A stretch of DNA of 64,000 nt from assembly GCF_040958095.1 (NCBI RefSeq), contig NC_091160.1:35036977-35100976 (forward strand). The letters run 5' to 3'. This stretch comes from Procambarus clarkii. Lineage: Eukaryota; Arthropoda; Malacostraca; Decapoda; Cambaridae. A program made the translations under genes and the position numbers. Each line of letters begins with the position of its first letter. The first letter of the stretch is position 1. The notes beneath the pieces are model-generated. The model saw only the letters and a program-made list of their open reading frames with translations. It did not search any database and was not told the origin of the DNA. Below, in pieces: positions 1 through 17,700 of this stretch.

Positions 1-651
1 GGTCTACGATAATTATGAAGCTACAAAAACCAAATAACTATAAATGAATGTTAAGGCCTTACAGTAGAATTGATGTACGATAATTTTTTTTACTTGACCT
101 AAAATTGGCAACTAATGTGCAACAGTAGATCGCCGCTAGTACTGTGTGCTAATCTGCTTTACAATCTAACCATGATAATAGGTTGATTTAACAATTAGCT
201 AGTACAGCTATTTGACTACTAGTGGTTGCTTGGTATTTCTGCTAGTTACGATAGATTGATTGATAAAGATTAAGCCACCCAAGAGGTGGCACGGGCATGA
301 ATAGCCCGTAAAGTAACGATAAACTTTGCAATCTTTTTATACCCAGCAAACGCACAACGTCCAACAAAAAGTAACTTTGTGTTTTTATTGTGTTCCACAT
401 AATTGTTCATTTCCACAAAGAGTACTTTGATAGGGACGGTGTTACAGGAATATAAGGAGGGTATAGAAATAGCCTAAGCTACTCTATCCCTTTGAAATGC
501 ATTTGATTGCCAGAAAATGCGTATTAGTGGCTTTAGGTATTGTATGTACTAGCTCTATCTATAAATCCAACATTATATCTGTAACTCCTCATCTATGTAT
601 ATACTTTTCCTCAATAAAAATTTGAATGTCTCAATAAACGTACTTGAACAG
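1..651. other. Transglutaminase intron, repeat-filled
   Basis: Bases 253-311 are a partial minus-strand copy of the six-hairpin retroposon (paired arms GGTGGC and CGGGC). From about 463 a retroposon tail (ATAGCCTAAGCTACTC) appears interrupted by a different LINE/SINE tail (ATTAGTGGCTTTAGG) before its own end, CAATAAACGTACTTGAACAG, which supplies the splice acceptor. The rest is AT-rich and unrecognised. Confidence 0.6.
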
Positions 652-7534
<6,883 letters not shown>

Positions 7535-8422
7535 TCAAGTATGATGTGAAGCCAGCAAGGGATGGGGGTGGTAGAAATAGCCTAAGCTACTCTATCCCTT
7601 TGAGATGTATTTCTTTCTTGTCTCAATAAACATACTTGAACTTGGTATGAAGCTCTTAACACTTGTGACACAGTATTGTGTAAATGCTTGTTTGGAAAGG
7701 TGGCATCTGGTCCTGATTGATGATATTGTAACGCGCTGCTGTTGACTTGTAGAGATAATATTCGCTGGTAATTTACAGAATTATACAGCCTTTGTTTTTT
7801 ATATACACAGCCCCTTTTAGAGAGATAGTATTTACATGTTTTTTTCTCTGTTACCCTTAGCATTAATATTAAGTCAAGTGCTATAATTTCAACAAAAGTT
7901 TTGTGTCGGAACTAGTTTTAGGAGTCGTATATATTACTATATACAAAGCCGCTCAATGGAGTTATAGCTCATTATATAACTATTTATGTCATCTTTCAAT
8001 AAACTAAAATTCATCCTAGAATTAAAGATGTAGGCCATTGAAGTAAACACCTTAACGATGGAGACAATTTCTTAGCGTTAGGAATATTTACAGAAATAAA
8101 AAAACCCGTTGGAGCGGTTATAGAGTGTTCCGGGAAGATGCGGATAATTCTACCTGAAGCAGCCTCAGTGAATACCTAGTCTTAGAGCGTTATCAGGCTT
8201 TCAGTACAATATAATGAAAGGTTTCAGCACAGAGTTAGTAACGACGTTTTGGGTCCCATATGTTTCAGGGTCAAGATAAATCATATGTTGTATGATTGCA
8301 GCATTTTAGAACTACATTAGGGGGTAAACTTGGACTCTGAAGTTTACTTGAAGTTTACTAATATTCTTAGATCAAGACGTGATCCTTTATGCACCCAGTT
8401 AATTTTGTAAGATCCTTGTGCA
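7535..8422. other. 3' flank of transglutaminase
   Basis: Retroposon tail at 7570-7640, then AT-rich DNA with no gene seen. It probably includes the 3' UTR. Confidence 0.5.
7625..7630 (+). promoter_or_regulatory. Candidate poly(A) signal AATAAA for transglutaminase
   Basis: First AATAAA after the stop (91 bp on). It sits inside a retroposon tail starting near 7570 (GTAGAAATAGCCTAAGCTAC) that also occurs near 463, 4604, 61657 and 63560. A second, non-repeat AATAAA is at 7998-8003. Which one is used cannot be seen. Confidence 0.45.
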
Positions 8423-8668
8423 TCAGATTAACTAAGACAACTGTTAATTTCATATACGTGTGTGTTATTAAGAGCAGTTTCACTTAAATTAAGGTTAGGC
8501 GTATTTTAGCATTTCTTATTTTTAAGTATGGACCCGCATTAGAGCTCTTAATTTACAGTTTCCTTAGCATAAAATAAATGTTTGTAGCGATGTATACCAT
8601 TTAGGTTTTATGAGTACTTATAAAAAAAAACACAACCTCATAGATTTTGCATTGCGGAACATATTTGT
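8423..8668. repeat. 246-bp direct repeat, copy 1
   Basis: Base-for-base the same as 9283-9528 when read by eye, including a run of nine A. Begins TCAGATTAACTAAGACAAC and ends GGAACATATTTGT. Offset 860 bp. Confidence 0.93.
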
Positions 8669-9282
8669 TTTATAATAATAGAACGTCCCTCTTTTTTAAA
8701 GTATTTAAAAAATGAGTGGTTTTTGGGGAGGGGAGTTGAATTTTTTATGAGGTGTATTGTATTTTAAGTGTTTTGATTTTGATATATGCTTTTTACACCA
8801 TCCTATCAATACTTCTCATGGATTCTGCGCATCAGGAACGACATTCATATGTAATTCTCACCAGATTCTTTACCCAAAGCAGTGAACTATCCATGAGAAG
8901 CCCAGTACAGAGGCAAGAGTTCAAAGCTTAACTCGCCACTAAAAATAAGCACTATTTTAGGCGCCAAATTGAAGGTAGCCTCATATTTTTAAATAAAGAT
9001 TTACCCATTGAACTGAATTTCGCTTTTAAAGACCCTGTAGTCATCTAGTGTGAGTGTTCTTAGTCACCTAGTGTGAAAATGTTCTTATCTTAGTCACCTA
9101 GTGTGAGGATATACTTCCTAGTCACTTAGTAAGAAAGTAGTTATCAAATCCGGAAAATTCAGCACCGTCTTTATCACAGAAGAATCAACAAATTCCTACA
9201 TATCGTTGAGGCCAATACGAGAGCAAAATGACATACAAAAAAGGCGACATTAAGGGTGTCAGATTCGCCGAAGATTTGAGTT
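8669..9282. other. Spacer between the 246-bp repeats
   Basis: AT-rich; 9042-9125 has three or four degenerate copies of TAGTCACCTAGTGTGA. No gene seen. Confidence 0.5.
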
Positions 9283-9528
9283 TCAGATTAACTAAGACAA
9301 CTGTTAATTTCATATACGTGTGTGTTATTAAGAGCAGTTTCACTTAAATTAAGGTTAGGCGTATTTTAGCATTTCTTATTTTTAAGTATGGACCCGCATT
9401 AGAGCTCTTAATTTACAGTTTCCTTAGCATAAAATAAATGTTTGTAGCGATGTATACCATTTAGGTTTTATGAGTACTTATAAAAAAAAACACAACCTCA
9501 TAGATTTTGCATTGCGGAACATATTTGT
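9283..9528. repeat. 246-bp direct repeat, copy 2
   Basis: Identical partner of 8423-8668. Its right end runs into a short ATTTGTC repeat (9520-9545) not present at copy 1. Confidence 0.93.
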
Positions 9529-9659
9529 CATTTGTCATTTGTCCCTAAATGGAAAATCGTAACTTCCCATCATCCTGAAAATCTGGACATTCTACAAGCA
9601 GCTGTGCAACTTTGAACAAGGTGATGCAGTTTCAGGCAATGTGACGCCGCAGGAAATCA

Positions 9660-9765
9660 TTTTACCCATTTGTCTCCGCCTCCACCAGGGATTGAACCCG
9701 GAACTTCAGGACTACGAATCTAAAGCGCTGTCTACTCAGCTGTCCTGTGCCCACACTTTTGTGTT
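9660..9765 (-). mobile_element. SINE family B, partial copy
   Basis: Reverse complement of the SINE B head: CTCCGCCTCCACCAGGGATT, then AACCCGGAAC and GGACTACGAATC (B box and anticodon-arm region). Confidence 0.7.
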
Positions 9766-9809
9766 CATAAGTTAACCGCGTGTGGCAATACGTAGCCTAG
9801 TCAGAGAAG

Positions 9810-10041
9810 TGTACCCGAATTTACCTGAAAGCCACCATTTCCAGTGACTTCGACGATAACAGGAGGCCGGCGGCTAGTCAAAGGTTTTCCCTATTTTTCT
9901 TGTTAAAGTGACAGAAGGACGTTCACGAAGATAAGTCACATTTAATAATACCCAATAATGGGAGGAGCTTTGACAAGCCGTCAGCTTCCTGTCCCATTGA
10001 CGCCATTGGTAAAGGTGGTTCCTCAGGTAAATTCGGGTAGA
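9810..10041. repeat. Imperfect inverted repeat of a LINE 3' region
   Basis: ACCCGAATTTACCTGA at 9810 is mirrored by TCAGGTAAATTCGGGT at 10025-10040. About 70 bp on each side pair imperfectly (GGCCGGCGGCTAGTCAAAGG against its relative). The same segment occurs near 13315-13385. Confidence 0.7.
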
Positions 10042-10299
10042 ATTTATCTCTCCAAAGGCTGCGGATTGCATTAGGGTTGACAGGGTATGACTCCAACTAA
10101 GAAAGTTTTTTGGGAGAAAGGAGTTTAGCAGAGGCGTTTGCGAAGGCAGGGGGACGCCATGACATTGCTAACAACCCAACAAAACTCGACTGTCTTATAT
10201 TTGCTGGAAAGAAATATTTGAAAATAACGAAAATCATTCTGTCTGTTAGGTATATCGGATCTTGCGTATTTCCATGCTCTGAAACTCTCCCTGGACAGA

Positions 10300-10914
10300 T
10301 GTAATAGGACCCATTATCACCACACCAGAAATAAATATCTCTTTGATATCCCCAGGGTCAAACTTAATCTGTGTAAACACTCTATGCAAATTAAGGGACC
10401 TAGTCTATGGAACTCACTCACTAGTGAATTGAAAAGCTGTCAAACTTTTGCCTCATTTAAAAACAAAAACAAAAAGTACCTAATTTCATCTTCGTAGTTT
10501 CCTACACTGAGCTTTAAATTTGCTCTGTATCTAGTGTTACCCAATCTCCCAATCTCTATGTACTTAATCCAAACAACTCTATCATTGTGTTCATTGCTGT
10601 CTTCATTGTCTTCATTGCTAGCCATATGCTGTATTGTGCCTACTAATTTTTGTTAAACTACCATTCAAGCTGTCATTGCAATCACTCTGAGCTACCTATA
10701 TGTCTTTTAATATACCTACAATTTTCTCTCTCTTTTTTTCTAGCTATGTACCTGTTATCATTTTTATATATTTTGCTAGTATTTACCTACTTAAAATTTT
10801 CTTAGATTAAGGACCTGCCCGAAACGCTGCGCGTACTAGTGGCTTTACAAGAATGTAATTACTATGCTATGTATACTCACAATCCCAATCCCAATGTACC
10901 TTCTTGTATATATA

Positions 10915-10969
<55 letters not shown>

Positions 10970-10994
10970 ATGAATAAATAAATAAATAAATAAG
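10300..10994 (+). pseudogene. LINE 3' end (family A partner): ORF2 remnant and tail
   Basis: Frame 10300-10497 reads TRNKYLFDIPRVKLNLC and GPSLWNSLTSELKSCQTFAS, the typical C-terminus of a non-LTR ORF2, ending in TAG. The 3' UTR follows, with tail CCTGCCCGAAACGCTGCGCG and a (AAAT)n run at 10916-10993. The tail is the one carried by SINE family A. Confidence 0.75.
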
Positions 10995-11580
10995 TGACCC
11001 ATGTTTACTCTTAAAGAAGGGGAGTTCGGAGGTCACGCTGACTAAAGACTTGGCTTACTATATATTTATAGATATAGTCTTTGGACGGTAAATATATTAC
11101 ATCAGTAATGAGAAAGATAATTGATACTAAAATATTTGATAAAAACGTGACATTCTGAATTAGAATTTACATTGTAAAGATATAAGAGAATACTTTAAGT
11201 CGGGAGAAGAGAAACGGACAGCAGATGTGGCGCGAAGCCCCAGTCAGGGTTGCCAGATTGGGCTACAAGTAGCGAATTGGGCTACTTTTGAAAGCCCCGT
11301 GCTCGCAAATTTTTAATTTCGCTACTTGCTACTTTTTGGGCTAATTTGGGCTATTAATATTAGGAAACTCAATGATGATTATTTATGGTCAGATGCAACA
11401 CAGACAAGCCCCCCGCGATAGCAGCCACAGACTGACGATTTAAAAGCGAGCACAACACGCAGTATATCCTTTCACGACCAAAGATCATATTCACTCCCCC
11501 AAAACATCTTCCACTTACGGGCTATTCATGCCCGTGCCACCTCTGGGATGGCTTAATCTTCATCAATCAATCACAAATAA
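10995..11580. other. Intergenic, mixed repeats
   Basis: 11240-11350 has repeated TTGGGCTAC/CGCTACTT words, also found upstream of mRpS30 (20219-20325). 11515-11578 is a partial plus-strand copy of the six-hairpin retroposon (CGGGCTATTCATGCCCG). No gene seen. Confidence 0.55.
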
Positions 11581-12045
11581 GCGGAGCACCGCTCCTGTGC
11601 CAGGTAAGTCCACTACGGGCTCACCATAGCCCGTGCTACTTGCCCCGCTCCTGTGCCAGGTAAGTCCACTACGGGCTCATCATGGGCAAGATTCACGAAA
11701 GCACTTACGCAGGCACTTACGAACGTGTACATCTTTCCTCAATCTTTGACGGCTTTGGTTACGTTTATTAAACAGTTTACATAAATGAAAACTACCCAAT
11801 CAACTGTTGTTATTGTTATAAACAGCCTCCTGGTGCTTCGGAGCTCATTAACTGTTTAATAATTGTAAACAAAGCCGCCAAAAATTGAGAAAAGATGTAC
11901 ACGTTCGTAAGTACTTGCGTAACTGCTTCGTGAATCTGGCCCCATAGCCCGTGCTACTTGCCCCGCTCCTGTGCCAGGTAAGTTGCGGGCGCATGCTACT
12001 TGGAACGTGTTCCGAGTAGCTGAATCTATAACAAAAACAACATCC
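11581..12045 (+). repeat. Tandem GCTCCTGTGCCAGG units interrupted by a MITE
   Basis: Three tandem units of roughly 55-60 bp with GCTCCTGTGCCAGGTAAG and hairpin CGGGCTCACCATAGCCCG. The second is split by the MITE at 11684-11942. Single copies occur at about 1626-1705 (minus), 20833-20900 and 45907-46005. Confidence 0.75.
11684..11942. mobile_element. Long-TIR MITE, copy 2, with probable 3-bp TSD
   Basis: Begins GGGCAAGATTCACGAA and ends TTCGTGAATCTGGCCC. It is flanked by CAT at 11681-11683 and 11943-11945, and the intact neighbouring unit shows the empty site. The arms pair over about 70 bp. Confidence 0.85.
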
Positions 12046-12450
12046 TCGCCAACGCTTTGACCTGCTGGCCGGGCGACAATCCTTAACTGTTCGCCCAGCA
12101 GAGAATAGGTTGTTTGGCTAATTTGGCGGGTGGTACTCAGGGGGAAAAATAGCATTAAGGACCTGCCCGAAACGCTATGTATGTTAGTGGCTTTACAAGA
12201 GTTTAAGAACTCTTTTTATATATAAATAATAAAAAATAAAAAAAAATACGCTGACGAATCTTCATGCGTGCGATGAGACTCGTATCTGGCATAATTAAAA
12301 TATGAAATAATTCGTTTGTTAGACAATATACATAATATTCAGATCTATTAATTACTTTAGAAAGGGCCTATAATGTATATATAAATATTAATTTACACAC
12401 TATTGGCGCTATACGCTAGGAATTTAAATATGGCGTTCAAATAATTTTAG
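12046..12450. other. Intergenic AT-rich DNA
   Basis: Includes a family A LINE/SINE tail at about 12157-12245 (CCTGCCCGAAACGCTATGTA). No gene seen. Confidence 0.5.
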
Positions 12451-12552
12451 GCAGGGGGTCTCTGGGTCGGTTGGACGGCTACGGGTCATCGACGCCGACC
12501 CCATCAGTCGTCAGGAAGCAGCGGCGGTGTGCGGTGCGTCGTTCACGTGTAG
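12451..12552 (+). other. Orphan exon-like GC-rich island
   Basis: A GC-rich 102-bp block in AT-rich DNA, bounded by TTTTAG on the left and GTAAGG on the right. One frame is open throughout (contains GRLRVIDADPISRQEAAAVC). 102 bp is 34 codons with symmetric phase 2. No neighbouring exon could be joined to it. It could be a real exon of an unrecognised gene, a captured gene fragment or chance. Confidence 0.3.
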
Positions 12553-13228
12553 GTAAGGCTGATATATTTTTTTTCTACGTGAGCATTTGGGAGGTATGCA
12601 TGAATATATAGTCTACCTCCACCTACAATGCTTAATGCTTTATACATTTGTTCGCTATTATAACATTGGGTTTTTGTAATCTCTCCGTGGGTTATTATTT
12701 CCGTATTTTTTTCATCCGGGTTCTGTAGTATTCAAATGTTTGTATTCCACTAATGCTAAATAGTCTGTCCTCTCTCGGATATTGTGGAAGATTTTGTTGA
12801 TCATGATTTGCCAACATTATATGGGTATTATGTGGAATACACTCCCCCCCCCCCCCCCCCTTAGTGTTAAACCACCACGTCGTCAGGCTAGGCTCGTTAA
12901 CGCGGCGGTCGACACCCCCCCACCCCACCCCCACCTCCCAAGACGCATTTATTATCAACTTTCATGTACTGTGTATTAAAAATAGTTTTTATCGTGTATA
13001 AATTTTATATTCTATGTTTAATTAGACATATAGTAGGTTCGGTAGTTAGGTTCTGTTGGCAATTATTCGCACTTGAAGTATATGTGGAGGGTGAAGCATT
13101 TACACTTGCCTGTCCTCAGGCCAGGCTCGCCTACGCCGCCGCCCGACCCGCGTTCGTCAGTTTTTCGCACTGCGTATTCAGAATTATTCTCGCGTATACG
13201 ATAATATTATTTCAAGTTAATAGTAAGT
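12553..13228. other. Intergenic; two related GC-rich patches
   Basis: A C18 run at 12843-12860. Patches near 12878-12915 and 13116-13160 resemble each other (CAGGCTAGGCTCG against CAGGCCAGGCTCG). No gene can be supported. Confidence 0.4.
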
Positions 13229-14340
13229 TTAGTGACGAGCGACAGTCTTGTGTACACAGCAATAGTTGAACAACTTCCCAACCGGAAGGAGCGGGGACAC
13301 CCCTCCCGGAACTGAATTTACCTGAGGGCCACTAACACTAGTGGCCTCGATGAGGATAGTAAGCCGGCGACTTGTCAAAGGTCCCCCCCCCATTTGCCCT
13401 GATATTTTCCAGCTGTATTTTAAAAAACCCAGAAGAGTTTCGGTGTTTACGGCTTCGGCGGGTAGGCAGTTCCACTGGTTTACAACCCTATGGGTAAAAA
13501 TGCATCTCCTGTTTCCTGTCCAACATTCTGGCTTGTTGAGTTTGAACCCGTTGCTCCTTGTTCGTGTAACATCTGACCTTTTGAAGACATTGTCTTGATC
13601 GACGTCCTCCAAATTGTTTAGTATTTTAAAAGTTTATATGACGTCCGCCCTGTCATGCCTGTTTTGTGGTGTTGTTAGCCCTGTGGCCCTCAACCGTTCC
13701 TGATACGAGAGTTGACTAAGCTTTCGTATGATTTTTGTCGTAAGACATAACTATAGCTCTGGTAAGACATGGCTCCAGAGCAGCTATGTCTTTCTGAAGA
13801 TGAGGCCTCCATGCCTGGGTGCAATAATTCATGTGGGGGCGCACCAGAAACTTAAACAATTGAAGGTCTACTTTATTTTCCTTGAAGGTAAAGGTACGCA
13901 TGATTATTCCCAGGGTTTGGTTTGCTTTTTTACTGCCGCTCCCACTTTGTTGTACAACTGTCAGTGATTGGTGGATTCTGACTCCAAGATAATGTTGATG
14001 ATTTGGTAGTTGTGTATTGTTATGCCTCACGTGATTGATTCTGACTCCGAGGTCCTTTTCTTCATCTGTTGACAGGTAGTGCTGTCAATTTAGTAGTTGT
14101 GACGTGAATTGTTATGCCCCACATGCAAGGTCTTCCATTTATCGATATTAACAAGTCATCTGACCATTTGTGGAGTTCATGAAGCTCTCTTTGTAAGGTT
14201 TCAATGTGGCTTTCACCCCCCACTTTGCCATAGATCTTAGTGTCATCTGCAAATTTGATGTGGTTTGTAATAGTCTCATCGATGTCATTGATGTTTGACA
14301 AAAAGGGTTGGCCCCAAAATGGACCCTTTGGCACCACATT
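13229..14340 (-). pseudogene. LINE reverse-transcriptase relic
   Basis: Frame-broken non-LTR ORF2. 5' to 3' on the minus strand it shows the catalytic motif IKFADDTKIYG (14236-14253 encodes FADDTK), then KANQTLGIIMRTFTFKENKV and LFKFLVRPHMNYCTQAW (thumb region), then RVVNQWNCLPAEAVN near the C-terminus. Several frameshifts make it inactive. Its upstream part is replaced by the minisatellite region. A related piece lies at 34600-34740. Confidence 0.85.
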
Positions 14341-14765
14341 TAGCACATTGGTAGGGGGGTTAGATGAGATATGCTTGCGATTACATAACTGGTCGGACTC
14401 CGGGGGTGTGACTTGTTGGGCTTCTAGTTGTACATAGTCGGGCTCCGGTTCGTGCATGGTTGTGCAAGAACACACATGGTTGTGCTGAACACACATGGTT
14501 GTGCACATGGTTGATTGTGTACTAGTGCTCCAGGTGTGTTTGCTAAGCCTCCATGGTTGTATATTTGCTAGAAATCCGTTTTTTTTTTTCGTACAGAGCT
14601 CAACTTTTGTTTGCTATGGCTCCATAGTTGGTTTCTAGGGTAAGTAGAGGGTTTTAGGTAGGGCTAAGGAAGTGTTTGCTTGGTAGAGCTAGGAATGGAG
14701 TTTGGTTGGGCTCTGGGGATGTTTGTTTAGCTTGGTGGGGGTTGCATGAGATGTATATTTGTTAG
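14341..14765 (+). repeat. Degenerate forerunners of the 23-bp minisatellite
   Basis: Scattered ATAACTGGTCGGACTCCG, ATAGTCGGGCTCCGG and repeated CACATGGTTGTGC words, then unique T/G-rich sequence (14530-14760). They look like diverged units and linkers. Confidence 0.6.
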
Positions 14766-17700
14766 GCTTGCGGTTACACAACTGGTCGAGCTCCGGTTAC
14801 ATAACTGTTCGGGCTATGTTCGTGTCACTTGGGCTTCGGTTCGTGCATAGTTGTGCTTCAGATGTTTGTTCGGTTCGTTCATGCTAGGCTTGCGGTTACA
14901 CAACTGGTCGGGCTCCGGTTACACAACTGGTCGGGCTCCGGTTACACAACTGGTCGGGTTTCGGTTACACAACTGGTCGGGCTCCGGTTAAATAACTGGT
15001 CGGGCTCCGGATGTGTCACTTAAGCTTCGGGTTGTGCATAGTCGGGCTTCGATTCGTGCATAGTTGTGCTCCAGAGGTTGTTTGATTCGTTCATGCTAGG
15101 CTTGCGGTTACACAACTGGTCGGGCTCCGGTTACACAACTGGTCGGGCTTCGGTTACACAACTGGTCGGGCTCCGGTTACACAACTGGTCGGGTTTCGGT
15201 TACACAACTGGTCGGGCTCCGGTTACACAACTGGTCGGGCTCCGGTTACACAACTGGTCGGGCTCCGGTTACACAACTGGTCGGGCTTCGGTTACACAAC
15301 TGGTCGGGCTCCGGTTACACAACTGGTCGGGCTTCGGTTACACAACTGGTCGGGCTCCGGTTAAATAACTGGTCGGGCTCCGGATGTGTCATTTAAGCTT
15401 CGGGTTGTGCATAGTCGGGCTTCGATTCGTGCATAGTTGTGCTCCAGAGGTTGTTTGATTCGTTCATGCTAGGCTTGCGGTTACACAACTGGTCGGGCTC
15501 CGGTTACACAACTGGTCGGGCTTCGGTTACACAACTGGTCGGGCTCCGGTTAAATAACTGGTCGGGCTCCGGATGTGTCATTTAAGCTTCGGGTTGTGCA
15601 TAGTCGGGCTTCGATTCGTGCATAGTTGTGCTCCAGAGGTTGTTTGATTCGTTCATGCTACGTTTGCAGTTACACAACTGGTCGGGCTCCGGTTACACAA
15701 CTGGTCGGGCTTCGGTTACACAACTGGTCGGGCTTCGTTTACACAACTGGTCGGGCTTCGGTTACACAACTGGTCGGGCTCTGGTTACACAACTGGTCGG
15801 GCTCTGGTTACACAACTGGTCGGGCTCTGGTTACACAACTGGTCGGGCTCTGGTTACACAACTGGTCGGGCTCTGGTTACACAACTGGTCGGGCTCTGGT
15901 TACACAACTGGTCGGGCTCTGGTTACACAACTGGTCGGGCTCTGGTTACACAACTGGTCGGGCTCTGGTTACACAACCGGTCGGGCTCTGGTTACACAAC
16001 TGGTCGGGCTCTGGTTACACAACTGGTCGGGCTCTGGTTACACAACTGGTCGGGCTCTGGTTACACAACTGGTCGGGCTCTGGTTACACAACTGGTCGGG
16101 CTCTGGTTACACAACTGGTCGGGCTCTGGTTACACAACTGGTCGGGCTCTGGTTACACAACTGGTCGGGCTCTGGTTACACAACTGGTCGGGCTCTGGTT
16201 ACACAACTGGTCGGGCTCTGGTTACACAACTGGTCGGGCTCTGGTTACACAACTGGTCGGGCTCTGGTTACACAACTGGTCGGGCTCTGGTTACACAACT
16301 GGTCGGGCTTCGGTTACACAACTGGTCGGGCTTCGGTTACACAACTGGTCGGGCTCCGGTTAAATAACTGGTCGGGCTCCGGATGTGTCATTTAAGCTTC
16401 GGGTTGTGCATAGTCGGGCTTCGATTCGTGCATAGTTGTGCTCCAGAGGTTGTTTGATTCGTTCATGCTAGGCTTGCAGTTGCACAACTGGTCGGGCTCC
16501 GGTTACACAACTGGTCGGGCTTCGGTTACACAACTGGTCGGGCTTCGGTTACACAACTGGTCGGGCTCCGGTTACACAACTGGTCGGGCTCCGGATGTGT
16601 CATTTAAGCTTCGGGTTGTGCATAGTCGGGCTTCGATTCGTGCATAGTTGTGCTCCAGAAGTTGTTTGATTCGTTCATGCTAGGCTTGCAGTTGCACAAC
16701 TGGTCGGGCTCCGGTTACACAACTGGTCGGGCTTCGGTTACACAACTGGTCGGGCTCAGGTTAAATAACTGGTCGGGCTCCGGATGTGTCATTTAAGCTT
16801 CGGGTTGTGCATAGTCGGGCTTCGATTCGTGCATAGTTGTGCTCCAGAGGTTGTTTGATTCGTTCATGCTAGGCTTGCGGTTAGACAACTGGTCGGGTTC
16901 CGGTTACACAACTGGTCGGGCTTCGGTTACACAACTGGTCGGGCTCCGGTTAAATAACTGGTCGGGCTCCGGATGTGTCATTTAAGCTTCGGGTTGTGCA
17001 TAGTCGGGCTTCGATTCGTGCATAGTTGTGCTCCAGAAGTTGTTTGATTCGTTCATGCTAGGCTTGCAGTTGCACAACTGGTCGGGCTTCGGTTACACAA
17101 CTGGTCGGGCTTCGGTTACACAACTGGTCGGGCTCCGGTTAAATAACTGGTCGGGCTCCGGATGTGTCATTTAAGCTTCGGGTTGTGCATAGTCGGGCTT
17201 CGATTCGTGCATAGTTGTGCTCCAGTGGTAGCTTGATTTGTTCATGCTAGGCTTGCAGTTGCACAACTGGTCGGGCTCCGGTTACACAACTGGTCGGGCT
17301 CCGGTTACACAACTGGTCGGGCTCCGGTTACACAACTGGTCGGGCTTCGGTTACACAACTGGTCGGGCTCCGGTTAAATAACTGGTCGGGCTCCGGATGT
17401 GTCATTTAAGCTTCGGGTTGTGCATAGTCGGGCTTCGATTCGTGCATAGTTGTGCTCCAGAGGTTGTTTGATTCGTTCATGCTAGGCTTGCAGTTGCACA
17501 ACTGGTCGGGCTCCGGTTACACAACTGGTCGGGCTTCGGTTACACAACTGGTCGGGCTCCGGTTAAATAACTGGTCGGGCTCCGGATGTGTCATTTAAGC
17601 TTCGGGTTGTGCATAGTCGGGCTTCGATTCGTGCATAGTTGTGCTCCAGAGGTTGTTTGATTCGTTCATGCTAGGCTTGCAGTTGCACAACTGGTCGGGC

